DNA of 64,000 bases, taken from NCBI GenBank assembly GCA_947685225.1, contig CANTUV010000031.1:66445001-66509000 (forward strand), read 5' to 3'. The position numbers and the translations under genes are program-made. Origin of the DNA: Garcia nutans (lineage: Eukaryota > Streptophyta > Magnoliopsida > Malpighiales > Euphorbiaceae). The notes below the pieces were generated by a model, which saw only the letters and a list, made by a program, of their open reading frames with translations, did not search any database and was not told the DNA's origin. Positions 10,814-22,068 of the stretch are shown one piece after another. Position 1 is the stretch's first letter, and each line of letters begins with the position of its first letter.

Positions 10814-11444
10814 TGTAGACCCTTAATTTTTGACCCAGTCCGATCCAAAATAATTTTTGTGTTGTCTAATATATTTTAATTGGTCCAAAATAAATTTTGT
10901 TATCTTAATTAAATAATTTTTGCTTTAGTATCTAATTTTTATTAATAAAAATAAAAATCAACAAATAAAAATAAAAATAAAAATCGGCAACGAAAAAATC
11001 AGCGACGAAAAAATTGTCGCCGAAAGTTAGCGAGCCTGTGGGCATTTCGCCAGCAGGAGTTTCCTGCAGGCCAAATGGCCCGCAGGCCTGCTTCACCCAC
11101 AGCTGCCGCAGCTGGCTTAGGTAGCTTTTTTTCCAGCGCAATTTTTCCTGCGGCAAATTTTTTTGTGAGTGCAATTTTTCCGCAGCAGTTTTTTTTCGCA
11201 AGCAAAATTTTTCCGACGCAAATTTTCTAAAACCTAATGCAATTAGGTTTCAGTTTCCTTTTCTTAATAAATAATGTATGCTGTGAGCAACTAGGAAAAA
11301 CCACAAAAAAAACTTCTATAAATAAGCATGATTACAACACAAAAAGGGAGGAGAAATTTTGGACAAAATTGAGAGTTTAAAACCAAATCTGTGAAGGAAA
11401 GCAGTGAAATCAAATCTGACCTTTTAAGAAACGAAGAAGCAAAG
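10814..11444 (+). repeat. 3' LTR of the left Tat element, truncated
   Basis: It starts TGTAGACCCTTAATTTTTG like the other Tat LTRs and has the GC-rich U3 palindrome (about 11036-11090) and a TATAAATA box at 11317-11324. It stops after about 630 bases, against about 2200 in the intact LTR at 35570-37776, where an inverted LTR end begins at 11445. Confidence 0.88.
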
Positions 11445-13215
11445 TGTGAGCGGGGATTTTCGTCCCCACTCCCGGTGAAATGGTTCTTGCAACTTTGGCA
11501 CTGTTTAGGCTAGGGCCTTAGAGAATACGGACCTAAGTCCGGAGAAAATGGAGTCGCCACCCGGACGGGCCGAGAAAAAAGAAAGGGGTGGATGACTCGA
11601 TTCCTAAGGAATCCCCAACCCCCTAATGGGTTTGAAAAGTTGGGTACGTGTGGGGAAGGTGAGAAATGGCCCAGCACCCCCACAACGCCCGGTTCATTGG
11701 AACCGGCCTCCTTTAAAGGTCTTAATATTATAAAATTCTTAAATACAACAATAGTATCCATATTACACACAATAATTAAAAGAAAGCATCAATATATTAA
11801 AATCAAAGCAAGGCCCAAGCAAAACAAATAAATGGACACCCATCCAAAGATGGAAACATGTCCTTACATCACATGCCTAAATAGGACACCCACCGAAAGG
11901 TAGAAACATGTCCTTTGCATTGTTTCTAAAATAGGAAAGCAATTAAATTACATGATATTTAACTAATGAGGTATCCACCAAGTGGAAACATACCTCTTAC
12001 AACATTTGGAAATCTAAATATGTTGATAAAAGTAAATAACCATTCATAATAAATAAATCATTCATCAAAGGTACTAAATATCAATAAAAAGTAAACATCC
12101 ATCCATGATAAATAAAATAAACCAAGAATTGAATTTAAATAAATTAAAGCATAAGAAATAAATCAAAGCATAATCAAATATAGAATTAAATAAAGCAAAT
12201 AAAAGTCCAATTATAGCTATTGTTTCCATTTAGGGCTCTTTATTTCATGTGTTTAAGGTTTTGGAATTAATGGAATTTGGCTACTGTGACTTTAAGAGAA
12301 TTAAAATAACTTGAGGATTTTATGTTTTAAAAGGATGCTAAGACTCTTTGATTAATAAAATTAATGTTTGGATGGTGAAACCATGAAACTAGGGTTTGAA
12401 CACTTTAAAATACTTTTGATTTGTGGTTTTAAATGATGGTTTCAAGCTTACTGTGTAAAATTAAAATATTTGTGTTTATATGATTTTTAAGGTTTTAAAG
12501 GATTAGGGTTTATAAAAAAATTAGGGTTTAAGGCTTTAAAGGGTTAGGGTTTTACTATTGGAGTTGAGTTATGGTTTAGTATTTTAAAATTAGGGTTTCG
12601 GTGGATGCATGAAGCTTTTAGGGTTTGAAAATCAATTTGATACTTTTATGAGGTTTTATAAAAATAAACAAACGATTTAAAGTTTATAAAAAGAAAAAAA
12701 AAGAATTTTTTAAAGCTTTTGGAAAGAAACATAATATAATTTAAGGGTTTTGATAATTTGGAAAGTAAATTAGGGTTTGGGGTTTTGAAGGAATAGAATT
12801 AATAACTTTAAATTCTTTGGAAAATAAAGTAACGAATTAGTGTTTTTAATTTTAGAAAAGCTAAATTAAAGTTCTGGGATTTTTGAATTAAAAGAAAAAA
12901 TGAGATGTTTAGCTACTGTGAAAAAATAAAAGGAATCAAAATTCAAACCTTCTTTCGTGGGGTTGCACCAAAATTGTTTCTTGGTTGAACCAGGTCAAAG
13001 ACAAGCTTTTCTTTCCTTTGAATTGCTTGAATTGCTTATTTCTCCCTCTAAAATCCGATCCAGTTTACTGCCAGAAGGAATTTTTAAAGTTTCCAAGTTT
13101 TCCTACTCACTCTCGGACATCAATTTCTCCTCCTCTTTTTTTTCTTCTGCCTCCCTTATTTATAGAAGAATTCCATTCCTAATCCTAATTAATCACGGCA
13201 TACAATATAGGGTTT
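11445..13215 (-). repeat. Tat LTR fragment, minus orientation
   Basis: It begins TGTGAGCGGGG, the reverse complement of a Tat LTR end, and runs through the LTR in reverse, including TTAGGGTTT-rich DNA at 12490-12620. It breaks off near 13215 before reaching the U3 start. Open frames at 11510-11831 come from the GC-rich LTR end and are not genes. Confidence 0.85.
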
Positions 13216-13418
13216 TACCCAACTTTCCAAACCCATTAGGGGGTTGGGGATTCCTTAGGAATTGAGTCATCCACCCCTTTCTTTTTTCCCGGCTCGTCCG
13301 GGTGGCGACTCCATTTTCTCCGGACTTAGGTCCGTGTTCTCTAAGGCCCCAAGCCTAAACAGTGCAGAAATAGCAAGAATCATTCCACCGGGAGTGGGGG
13401 CAAAAATCACCGCTCACA
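13216..13418 (+). repeat. Terminal 203 bases of a Tat LTR, fused to reverse transcriptase
   Basis: It runs from ACCCAACTTTCC to the LTR end CCGCTCACA in plus orientation, and so forms an inverted repeat with 11445-11650. The very next base starts the YVDD region of RT, with no PBS, leader or gag. This is a deletion or recombination junction. Confidence 0.85.
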
Positions 13419-16021
13419 TATATGTTGATGATATGATGGTTAAATCGGATACAAGGGAACAACACTTACAGAACTTAGAATTATTCTTTGATAGAGCTTT
13501 GAAATATAAGCTAAGATTAAACCCGAAGAAGTGTGTGTTTGGTGTTACCTCAGGTAAATTATTGGGACATGTGATTGGTCCGAATGGCATTGAGATTGAT
13601 CCTGACAAAGTTAAAGCAATCTGGGATATGCTAGCCCCAAAGACGGAGAGAGAAGTTTGGGGATTCATTGGTAAATTGCAATACATTAGCAGATTCATAG
13701 CAAAGCTCACAACAATCTATGAGCCTATCTTCAAATTGCTTAAAAAGAATCAGCCAGTCCTGTGGAATAAAGAATGTCAAAAGGCCTTTAAGTGAATAAA
13801 AGAGTATTTGCCGAATCCACATGTTTTAAAACCACCTAAACCCGGCAAACCTCTATTACTATAATTAGCAGTAGAAGAAGAGTCAATAGGAGCCATGCTG
13901 GCCCAAGCAGATGAGACAGGGATTGAGCATGTAGTCTACTATTTGAGTAGAAAGGTCCTACCTTATGAAATCAAGTATAGTATCATTGAAAAAACCTGTA
14001 TAGCAGTGGTTTGGTCTTCTAAGAAGTTGCGGCATTACTTTCAATCATATAGTGTGCAAGCAATTTCTAGGTTGGATCCAATGAAGTACTTAAGGGAGAC
14101 ACCCTCTTTGATTGGGAAATATAGTCGATGGTTAATAATATTTGAAGCATTTGAGATTGAGTATGTAACCAAGAAAACAATCAAAGATAGAGCAGTGGCA
14201 GAATTCTTGGCCCAACAACCATTACCAGAAAGGGAAGAGGTAATCTTTGAATTTTCGGATGAACATTTAGAGGCAATTGAAATACAAGGGTGGAAAATAT
14301 ATTTTGATGGAGCAGTAAATAGGAAAGGAGCAGGTTTGGGAGTCATACTAGAATCGCCCAAAGGGGAACTTATCCCTTTAGCCAAAAATTTAAAATTTAG
14401 GGCAACCAATAATATGGTGGAATACGAAGCTTGTATCTTTGGTTTGAAAACCCTAATTATTATGAAGGTCGATAAGGTAGAGGTTTTTGGCGATTCATTG
14501 CTAGTAGTATCCCAAGTAAATGGAGAGTGGGAGTTGAAAGAAGAAAAATTAAAACCGTACCACCATTAGTTGACCATGATGAAGAAGAACTTTAAGGAGT
14601 GTAGGTTTGTACCCCTATCAAGAGAAGAAAATCAGATGGCTGATGCCCTAGCCACATTGGCTTCGGTATGGGAAAATCCTGTGAGTTTATTCCTTAAGCC
14701 TCTAATTTTGACTAGTACATCAACTCCTTGCTATGAATATGAGACAATCATGGAAACTAATACAGACCATGATGCGTGGTATGATACAATAAGGTGATTT
14801 TTGGAGGAAAGAGAATACTCGCTAGGGGCAACAAAGAAAGAAAGAAGAGCAATAAGGCGGTGGTCATTGCAATACATTACATTCCATGGAGAGTTATATC
14901 GAAGATGGCCTGATGGGGCGCATTTGAGATGTTTAAGGAAGCTTGAAGTGGAGCATATCATGTCAGAAATACATGCGGGAAGTTGCAGTCCGCACATGAG
15001 TGGTTTGGCCCTAGTTAAGAAGATTATTCGACAAGGTTATTACTGGTTGACCATGGAGAAAGATTGTATTGAGTTTGTAAAGAAGTGCTAACAATGTTAG
15101 ATGTATGGTAACTTGAATCACATGCCTCCTGAAGAATTGCATTATATGTCTTCACCCTGGCCATTTGCCACTTGGGGTATTGACATTATAGGTGAGATAC
15201 ATCCGACAGCCTCAAAAGATCACCGTTTCATTGTGGTAGCAGTAGATTATTTTTCAAAATGGGTCGAAGCCGAATCCTTCAACAAACTGGGTGCAAATCA
15301 AATGGTTAGATTTATTGAAAAGAACCTCATCTGTGAATACGGGGTCCCGCACATTGTGATATCAGACAATGGGGTACAGTTTCAAGGAGTAGTTAAGGAT
15401 TTATTCTCGAAGTACCAAATCCATCATCACCGGTCCTCTCCTTATAGACCAAAGGCTAATGATGCGGTAGAAGCAACAAACAAGACAATTAAGCAAATTC
15501 TGTCCAAGATGACTACGACTTACAGGGATTGGTCAGAGATGCTTCCCTTTGCTTTATGGGGATATAGGACAAGTGTGCAAACACCCACTGGAATGACACC
15601 GTTCTCCTTAGTTTATGGGATGGAAGCATTGTTGCCAATTGAAATAGAGATTAAGTCATTGAGAGTTGTCTTGGAAGCCGAACTACCTGAAACGGAGTGG
15701 GTAGCAAGCAGATACACACAGTTAGCTTTAATAGAAGAGAGAAGGTTAAAGGCACCGTATCATCATCAACTGTATCAAAAGAAGATAGCTCGGGCCTACA
15801 ATAGAAGGGTTAAGATCAGAAAAATCAGAGTCAGGGATTTGGTGTTGAAGCAATGTAAGCCTAATGTATCTAATCCAAGAGGGAAGTTCAGGCCTAGCTG
15901 GGAAGGGTCATATGTCGTGAAACAAGTCATGAACAAAGATGCGGTGAAGTTATCAGACATGGACGGAAACGAGTTTAGTGAGCCAGTGAACATCGACAGG
16001 TTGAAGAGGTTTTATGTATAA
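13419..16021 (+). pseudogene. Tat-lineage pol, from RT catalytic box to the end of integrase (copy 2)
   Basis: It starts at YVDDMMVKSD, the RT active-site box, so fingers and most of the palm are missing. In order: RT thumb region, a Ty3-type RNase H (VVYYLSRKVLPYEIKYS), a second archaeal-type RNase H (YFDGAVNRKGAG), the integrase zinc region, the catalytic core (Asp in GIDIIG, Asp in ISDNG, Glu in VEATNK) and a basic C-terminal end FYV at 16018. Frame-breaking stops lie at 13793 (TGA), 13862 (TAA), 14567 (TAG), 14795 (TGA) and two around 15090-15101 that destroy the zinc-binding CHQC. From 15101 the integrase core and C-terminus are open for 306 residues. It is a close paralogue of copy 1. 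Confidence 0.95.
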
Positions 16022-16033
16022 AATAAAAAAAAA

Positions 16034-16195
16034 AGAGTTTGCTAGGTTGAAAACCCAAAAAGGGTGGCCTAAGCAAAAGTTAGAGCAGACCGCTAGTTCT
16101 GAAAACCCGAAAGGGCGGGCTAGGCAACAATTAGGGCTAAATGAGAGAAAATTGTCAATTAGAAAACCCAAAAGGGCTAGTTGGCAACAGGAGTG
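16034..16195 (+). repeat. Stem-loop trio after pol (second copy)
   Basis: Same three hairpins as at 1741-1893. In the third, the right arm has changed to CTAGTT, turning one A-T pair with the AATTAG arm into a G-T wobble, so pairing is kept. Confidence 0.65.
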
Positions 16196-16426
16196 ATCTT
16201 GTGTATGCTGGCTTTATGTTTGGTTGTTCCCCAATTTAGTAAAACAGAATTAATGTTAAAGTTTTTCTATGTGCACTGTTATAAGTATTTAACATGTGCA
16301 CTATTATAAGTATTTGACCAGATATGGATGAAATAAATAAACACAATAGCAAAAAGGTGATGACAAATTATAAATGGAAAAGAAGCATCTTTTATTACTT
16401 TAATTATTTTTCATCATACCAATACA
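16196..16426. other. Tat 3' non-coding DNA up to the CACTA insertion
   Basis: Homologous to 1894-2108 of the left Tat copy. Similarity stops at AATACA, where the CACTA terminus starts. No gene. Confidence 0.7.
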
Positions 16427-16446
16427 CACTACAAAAAAAACGCTAT

Positions 16447-16880
16447 CTGCAATGGACAGAATCCGTCGCAGATCCGTCGCAAATCCGTCGCAAATCAAGA
16501 TTTGCAACCGATCTGCGACGGATATGATCTGTTAATAAAAAAGGCGTCGCAATTTTCAATTTTGCGACGGGCCGTCGTAGATTGCGACCGATTTGCTACC
16601 ACTAGGCGGTTGCAAATTTGCCACTCAAATTTTCGCGGGCAAACAGTAACCGTCGCAAATCCGTCGCAGAAATCGTCGCAGATTGTCGTTGCAGATTTTC
16701 CATCGTAGATTTTGTCGCAAAGCTAGTCGCAAATCCGTCACAAAGGCTGTCGCAGATGTTCTGGAGTACATATGCCGTGGTGTTTTCCGTCGCAAATTCC
16801 GTCGCAGATGCCGTCGCAGATGTTCTGGAGTATATATGCCGTGGTGTTTTCCGTCGCAAATTCCGTCGCAGATGCCGTGA
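16447..16880. repeat. GCGACGG subterminal repeats of the CACTA element
   Basis: Many copies of CCGTCGCAAAT or its complement, the presumed transposase-binding sites. The last part is a tandem duplication of about 64 bases (units from about 16757 and 16821, each containing GATGTTCTGGAGTA and TATGCCGTGGTG). Short open frames here are repeat artefacts. Confidence 0.8.
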
Positions 16881-17226
16881 ATTTACAATTTTTGTGTCAT
16901 TATATGGATTTTATATATAAAATACACACCTGTAGTAATAATATTTACAATTTAATTACATAAATCTAAATTTACACCAATTTTCATTTATATAAAATGC
17001 AATAGTTAGTTAAACTAACATAATTCAAAAGTCATTACAATATATAAGTTTTAAACATTTCAAAGTATTAAAGTATGAAAACTTTTAAAAGTAAAAACTA
17101 AGCCGAAGGCATACACTAGTCATCATCTAATGTTATCACCAGTAAAGTGCCAAAAAAAAAAGGCTTCTTCTAATGTTATCACCAGTAAAGTGGAGGAGAA
17201 AAGAAATTCTAAGAGAATGTAAGGCA

Positions 17227-19385
17227 TCACATGACAGGAACCTTCTTTGTTGTCCACTTCTTTTTGGCATTTTCTATCGCTTCCTCTCTCAGCCTCATGA
17301 GTTCACAGAAGCACTGATTGTACTGCATACGGATCGCGTCGAATTCATGCTTTAGCTCATCCTGCTCATCTTTATCTGGATTCTCAGAACTTTTTATGGA
17401 TTTCTCAGAAACACCATCAACATGCATCACAATATCAGAGCCAAAATCAAATGTGTTCAACTCAGAAGCATAATCAGAAGATCCCACAGGCTTGTTAGTA
17501 CTCGTATCAGAAGCAATTGTCATATGAAATTCAGTTGTTATGTCTGAACAGATTGATTCTTGAGTCTCTTGACCCTTCCCATTATCCAAGGGCAATAAAT
17601 CATTTTCCCTAACAGCCTTGGATGTTGCAACATTTTGTAATCCAGAAGAAACATTTGGTAGACTTAAAGTACTTCTAAGTGAAGGACTCCAGCAAGGAAC
17701 AAGCTTCATTATCAAGGCATCAATCAACTCAGCAATAATAGCCACATCTTCATTTGACAAATCTAGTTGTTCAACCATCTCTTAAGCTATTGAAAGTGTA
17801 GTGTCAGAATCAAGATAAAAAGTAAAATGGATATTTCTTACTCCACCTGTTACAAAAACAACATTATTCAGAATACAGTAAAAGGAATACATGCAGCACG
17901 CTAACAGTTGTAACAAAGATAAACCCACCACATCTTTCGACAATGCGCAGAGTCAATGAAATTGTATTATCATCATTTTTCTCTCCTCTTAATCTAAATT
18001 CATTGTTCTCAGTAAACCTCTCCAATTCTGACGGTGAAAGCTGTAGAACCTCATCAAAGCTTTTTGTACAAGAGCTGATCAAAAGCTTCTTATGGTTAGG
18101 GTCAATATCCATGGGATGAGATTCCAATTGCTATAAGATTACTTGTTTGGAAACAAGATCTGGTAAACTTAAAGACACAGAAACAGGTTCCTTTGAATTT
18201 TCAGTTGCTAGGAAAGGGTCTCTCAAGTGTTCTATTGCAGGCAATCTCATAGATGCTGGGACTAGACACTTCTCTATGAACTGCTTAAATTGAGGATCAT
18301 TTACTTTACCAAGAGAAGCAGGCTTTATGCCCTGAAATAAAAGAAGATAACAGAAGTTACGAGACAATAGGTTAAAAGTAAAAGGGCACTAAATTGCTAA
18401 TTGCAAAGAGCCTTAAGCTCAAACCCACCAAAGTAACCTTCTTATATATCTGTGCCGGGTTCTTGCATTCATTATATGGATATTCACAAGTAACCATTTC
18501 TAACATGCACATGCCAAAAGAATAAATGTCGACAAGCTCATTGTATTCCTCTTCATATAGTTCTGGAGCCATGAATTCAGGAGTACCTGCAAAATCAAGA
18601 AAGGATAGAAAGTTTCAGTATATGATGGTTTCTTTAGAGCCAAACAGATTCCAGAGAAATTGAAGCCATTACCTATAACACTTCGGACTGTGGGCTGCTG
18701 CATGAACTTGGTTCCACACAACTTCAATTCCATCAACTTCATCGAACGCCTTATATCTATTTGTAATAAAAAGTGAATCAAAGCAGGAAAATGACCAAGT
18801 CAACCGATATATCATTTTAACAAAACTAGCACTAATGTAAAGAATTTTAAAAAAAGAAAGCAAAATTAAAGAGGATAGGTTGCAGAACTATACACAGTCT
18901 TGAATGCACCTTTCCCCAAGATTTCATCATACTGAAGGAGGAAAAACAAATCAAATAAAGGTCATATCATTTACTAAATCTAGTAAAGAGCTAATTCAAC
19001 AAATCATCATTAATTCCAGTAAGTCAAACAAGAACATTGAAAATGATCACTCTAATATCACCATTGATTTTTTAATGCCAGTCACAATAAACATAAATTC
19101 ATTCAAAATTGACTTTCATTAGACGACAAAAGGCATGAATATAGCTAATTCCCCTTATTTATTCCAGAATCTCTGTTCAGCTGAGATTAAACAACCAATT
19201 TCCAGTCACAAAAACATAATAACACATCACAATAATACAATTTTTCATTCAGTTTATTCAATTTTCAGAGCCACTAAACAAAAAAATGAGGAAAATTTCA
19301 GTGAATCCATACATACCCGAATGTATCGACCAGTCGGATCTTTCTCTGAAAACTCACCATCATCCTCACGTGAACCAAACTCCAT
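17227..19385 (-). pseudogene. WNK-like: Captured WNK (with-no-lysine) kinase gene with the kinase core deleted
   Basis: Six exons can be read with GT/AG borders: 19385-19317, 18931-18894, 18756-18673, 18586-18429, 18331-17929 and 17846-17227. Exon 1 gives EKDPTGRYIR, exon 2 YDEILGKGAFKT, exon 3 YKAFDEVDGIEVVWNQV, exon 4 GTPEFMAPELYEEEYNELVD with IYSFGMCMLEM, exon 5 the end of the kinase domain and a linker, exon 6 RNIHFTFYLDSDTTLS (OSR1-C-like domain) and a C-terminal coiled-coil-like end. These match plant WNK proteins. Within exon 3, WNQV jumps directly to QQPTVRSVIG in another frame, so subdomains between the glycine loop and activation segment, including the HRD and DLG motifs, are gone. 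Stops also lie near 18135 (TAG) and 17776 (TAA). It cannot encode an active kinase. Retained introns show DNA-level capture. Confidence 0.93.
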
Positions 19386-20300
19386 TATCAACAACAAAAC
19401 GACAGTAAAACGAAGAGAGAGTAAAGAGCCAAAACTAAAACACGAACCGCTAAAAAAAGTTTATTTTTTAAAAAATGAAAAAAATAAGGAGACAAAAACC
19501 CTATCAAAGCAGTTTGATATTAACAGCGATCGGAAGCGAAGAACATGAATATAAGAAGAGAAACTGTTTGTTTTGACGCTGTTCAGAGAATGCCTTACAA
19601 GCTACCGAATAAGAATCGAATGCCGATCAGAACCGGAATCGGCATCCAAAAATGAAAAAAGTCATATCAGATTCCGGCGATTTCTTCAATTCCATCACCA
19701 AAATTTTCTTGTGAATCGATTTCCCCATCTTTACTTGTTCAGCCATAGATTTAGCCATTTCTTTACCCACATCTTTTCTCAGTACTTCTTCTGATAAGCT
19801 TTGATAGAGATTAAAAAAAACCAACCGCATTCACGACTTTGAAACAACAAAGGCGCAGTGCAAAATTATAAAAGCATATGCCCTTCAAAGTGTATTTTTA
19901 TAGAAAGGGGAGATAAGCTCCAGAATTACAAAAGAATGGGCAAAGTTCTTCCCTCCTTATCCAAACAGAGGGTATGAATTAGAAATGTAGGTATAGAAAA
20001 AAGATGTTGTATTCCTAAGGTTGATTCAAAATGGAGATTTGTACTGCTAATAAAGAGTCAGATTCGAAATGGAGATTTGTACTGCTACAATCCAAATGAT
20101 TCAAAATGTGTGTGTGTGGGGGGTGTGTGGAGGACATACCAGTAGGCTAAGATGAAGATGGAGGTGGCGATGACGGCGGTGACCTCTCTGTGAAGGCGAG
20201 AGGAGGCTGAGATGAAGATGGCGATGCTGCGATGGTTGCTGCAGAGAGGAGAAGAGAGGGAGCGGCGCAAATAGGAGAGTGAGGATTCTGAGATTAGGTT
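19386..20300 (-). other. DNA upstream of the captured WNK gene; possible further captured exon
   Basis: 19386-20080 is probably the WNK 5' UTR and promoter taken along with the gene. At 20270-20085 (minus) a GC-richer open stretch starts MRRSLSSPLCSNHRS and reaches a donor-like GGTATGT near 20138, so it could be a first exon of another captured gene. I do not recognise the protein and the frame is short. Treat it as a possibility only. Confidence 0.3.
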
Positions 20301-21250
20301 AGGCAGTAAAACATTTGATACATTACCCTTCGAAAATATTTCCCAAATTCAATTTTCTTTGTTAATTTTAAAAATATTATTTTTTTAAATATATATTTAA
20401 TATATTAAAAATATATTTTATTTTTAAATAGACATAGATTATATATTTAGTATATCAAGTGCATATAAAAAAATAATATTTTTTTTAAAAAAATAAAAAT
20501 TGTGTTATACAATATAGTTTCTTAAAAAAATCAGAATTATCTATATTTATATTTATTTTATTTTGAAGTTAAATTAAAATATATTTTAATTATTTATATA
20601 ATGATAAATATTAGATAGTAAATTAGTAATTAGTAAATATAATTTTTTACTATTAATATGTTATACTATTAATTTTACTATTTTAATTTACAAAACACAA
20701 TTCATTATATTATTAGTACTATTAGTACTGTTTATTGCTTAATAACTAATAAGTATTTATTATAACCACTACATACGTAGATCACTTAATAAAAATACCA
20801 TTTTAATTTAATAAAATATTCGTAAATTTGAATTACGAATAAGATTCTATCATACTCCACTTTAAGATAATGAATTGCACAAAAAAAATTTAAATACTAA
20901 TTTAAAATTTTATATTAGTGATAATAACTAAAATTTAATTTGTCATTATAAATTATTAAATTAATATCAATGTAATATATAAAATATTTAAATGAAGCTA
21001 TACAAATAAATCGATTTGTTGAAATCAAAATATGCTTTAAAATAATTAAACAGATACTCAAATATATCATTCATGCTATACGATAAATGCAGAGAAATGA
21101 GATAAAATAAAATGCCTATAACGAAATTATGTAAAAAATAAAAATTAGTATTTTTTTTTATAAAATAAGTCTTCTAATTTATTTCAAATAATTATAATTT
21201 CTTTTTTGGGCTCCCACTAAAAATTTCCTTTTAGTTTTACGATGAAAAAT
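20301..21250. other. Very AT-rich spacer, no gene seen
   Basis: Almost 1 kb of A/T runs and TATATTT-type sequence between the captured DNA and the right subterminal repeats of the CACTA element. No open frame or RNA gene visible. Confidence 0.6.
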
Positions 21251-21315
21251 TTATGACGGCTATTTTCTGTCTCAAATTTGCTACAGATTTGCCACCGATT
21301 TGCGACAGATTTGCC

Positions 21316-21413
21316 ACTGACTGCTCCGGTTATTCCATGCATTATGGTTTTTTAGCCTCAAAATGGATCTTGATCCTTTGAGATCGGGTCTTCATCCTTG
21401 AAAATGGATCTTC
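21316..21413 (-). mobile_element. Left remnant of the minus-strand gag-only Tat element
   Basis: It begins CTGACTGCTCCGG, matching the reverse complement of 34107-34119 in the plus-strand Tat copy, and then has GGATCTTGATCC and GGGTCTTCATCC repeats. It continues across the chromodomain element at 51212; the two halves share the duplication TCTTC (21409-21413 and 51212-51216). Confidence 0.85.
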
Positions 21414-21807
21414 TGTAACATCCAAATATTTTTGAAAATTTCTAATTTTTGGAAAATTTGATAAAATAAATTATAATTTAAAAGAATAAATTAAATTAAT
21501 AGTTTTAAATGAAAAATGAAGGGATTTTAAATGAAAAAGTGGAATATATATATATATATATGATATATATGCAAAATATACATAACATATATAAAAGTCA
21601 ACACTTTTTAAAAGAAAAGGGTATTTTTGTAATTAAATCTTATAAATTCAAAATTAATAAAATAATTCAAAAACAAATTAATTTTAAATGGAAGAGGGAA
21701 ATTAGGACTTTTAATTTACTAAAAAAATAATTAAATATTAAATATTAAATTATTTTATTATATATATGTGGTTAAAAAAATGAAAAAGAAAGAATATTAA
21801 AAATATT
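21414..21807 (+). repeat. 5' LTR of the chromodomain element, first part
   Basis: It starts TGTAACATCC and matches 48210-48592 of the 3' LTR. It ends in ATATT (21803-21807), the duplicated target of the Tat insertion, and resumes at 37777. Confidence 0.93.
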
Positions 21808-22068
21808 TGTAGACCCTTAATTTTTGACCCAATCCGATCTAATATGTTTTATTTAGCCAAAAATTATTTTTGTTGTCTAATTGGTCCAAAATAATTTTAA
21901 TTAAATAATTTTTACCTTAGTATTTAATTTTTATTGATAAAAAATGAAAATAAACAAATGAAAATTAAAAATGAAAATAAAAATAAAATCGAAGTCGGAA
22001 AAAAAATCGGCAGCAAAAAGTGGTCACACGGGCCCGTCAGCCCAGCAGCTCACCCGCAGGCCTGTGGG

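Larger units (their letters stand above)
16427..21315. mobile_element. CACTA (En/Spm)-type non-autonomous element carrying a captured WNK gene
   Basis: The left end is CACTACAAAAAAAACG, the typical CACTA terminus, inserted into Tat 3' DNA. Dense GTCGCAAAT/ATTTGCGACGG subterminal motifs follow (16447-16880). On the right, ATTTGCCACCG and ATTTGCGACAG motifs near 21285-21313 are in the opposite orientation, as expected for the other end. The right terminus itself is lost at the junction with Tat repeat DNA at 21316, so no 3-base duplication can be shown. No transposase is present. The interior holds an intron-bearing WNK kinase fragment. Confidence 0.72.

Noticed and set aside
13262..13795. Long frame starting in LTR sequence and running into RT
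   Set aside because: A chance in-frame fusion at a deletion junction; the first 50 or so residues are translated LTR.
16502..16963. Overlapping frames at the CACTA left end
   Set aside because: Translations of the GTCGCAAAT subterminal repeats, no domain.
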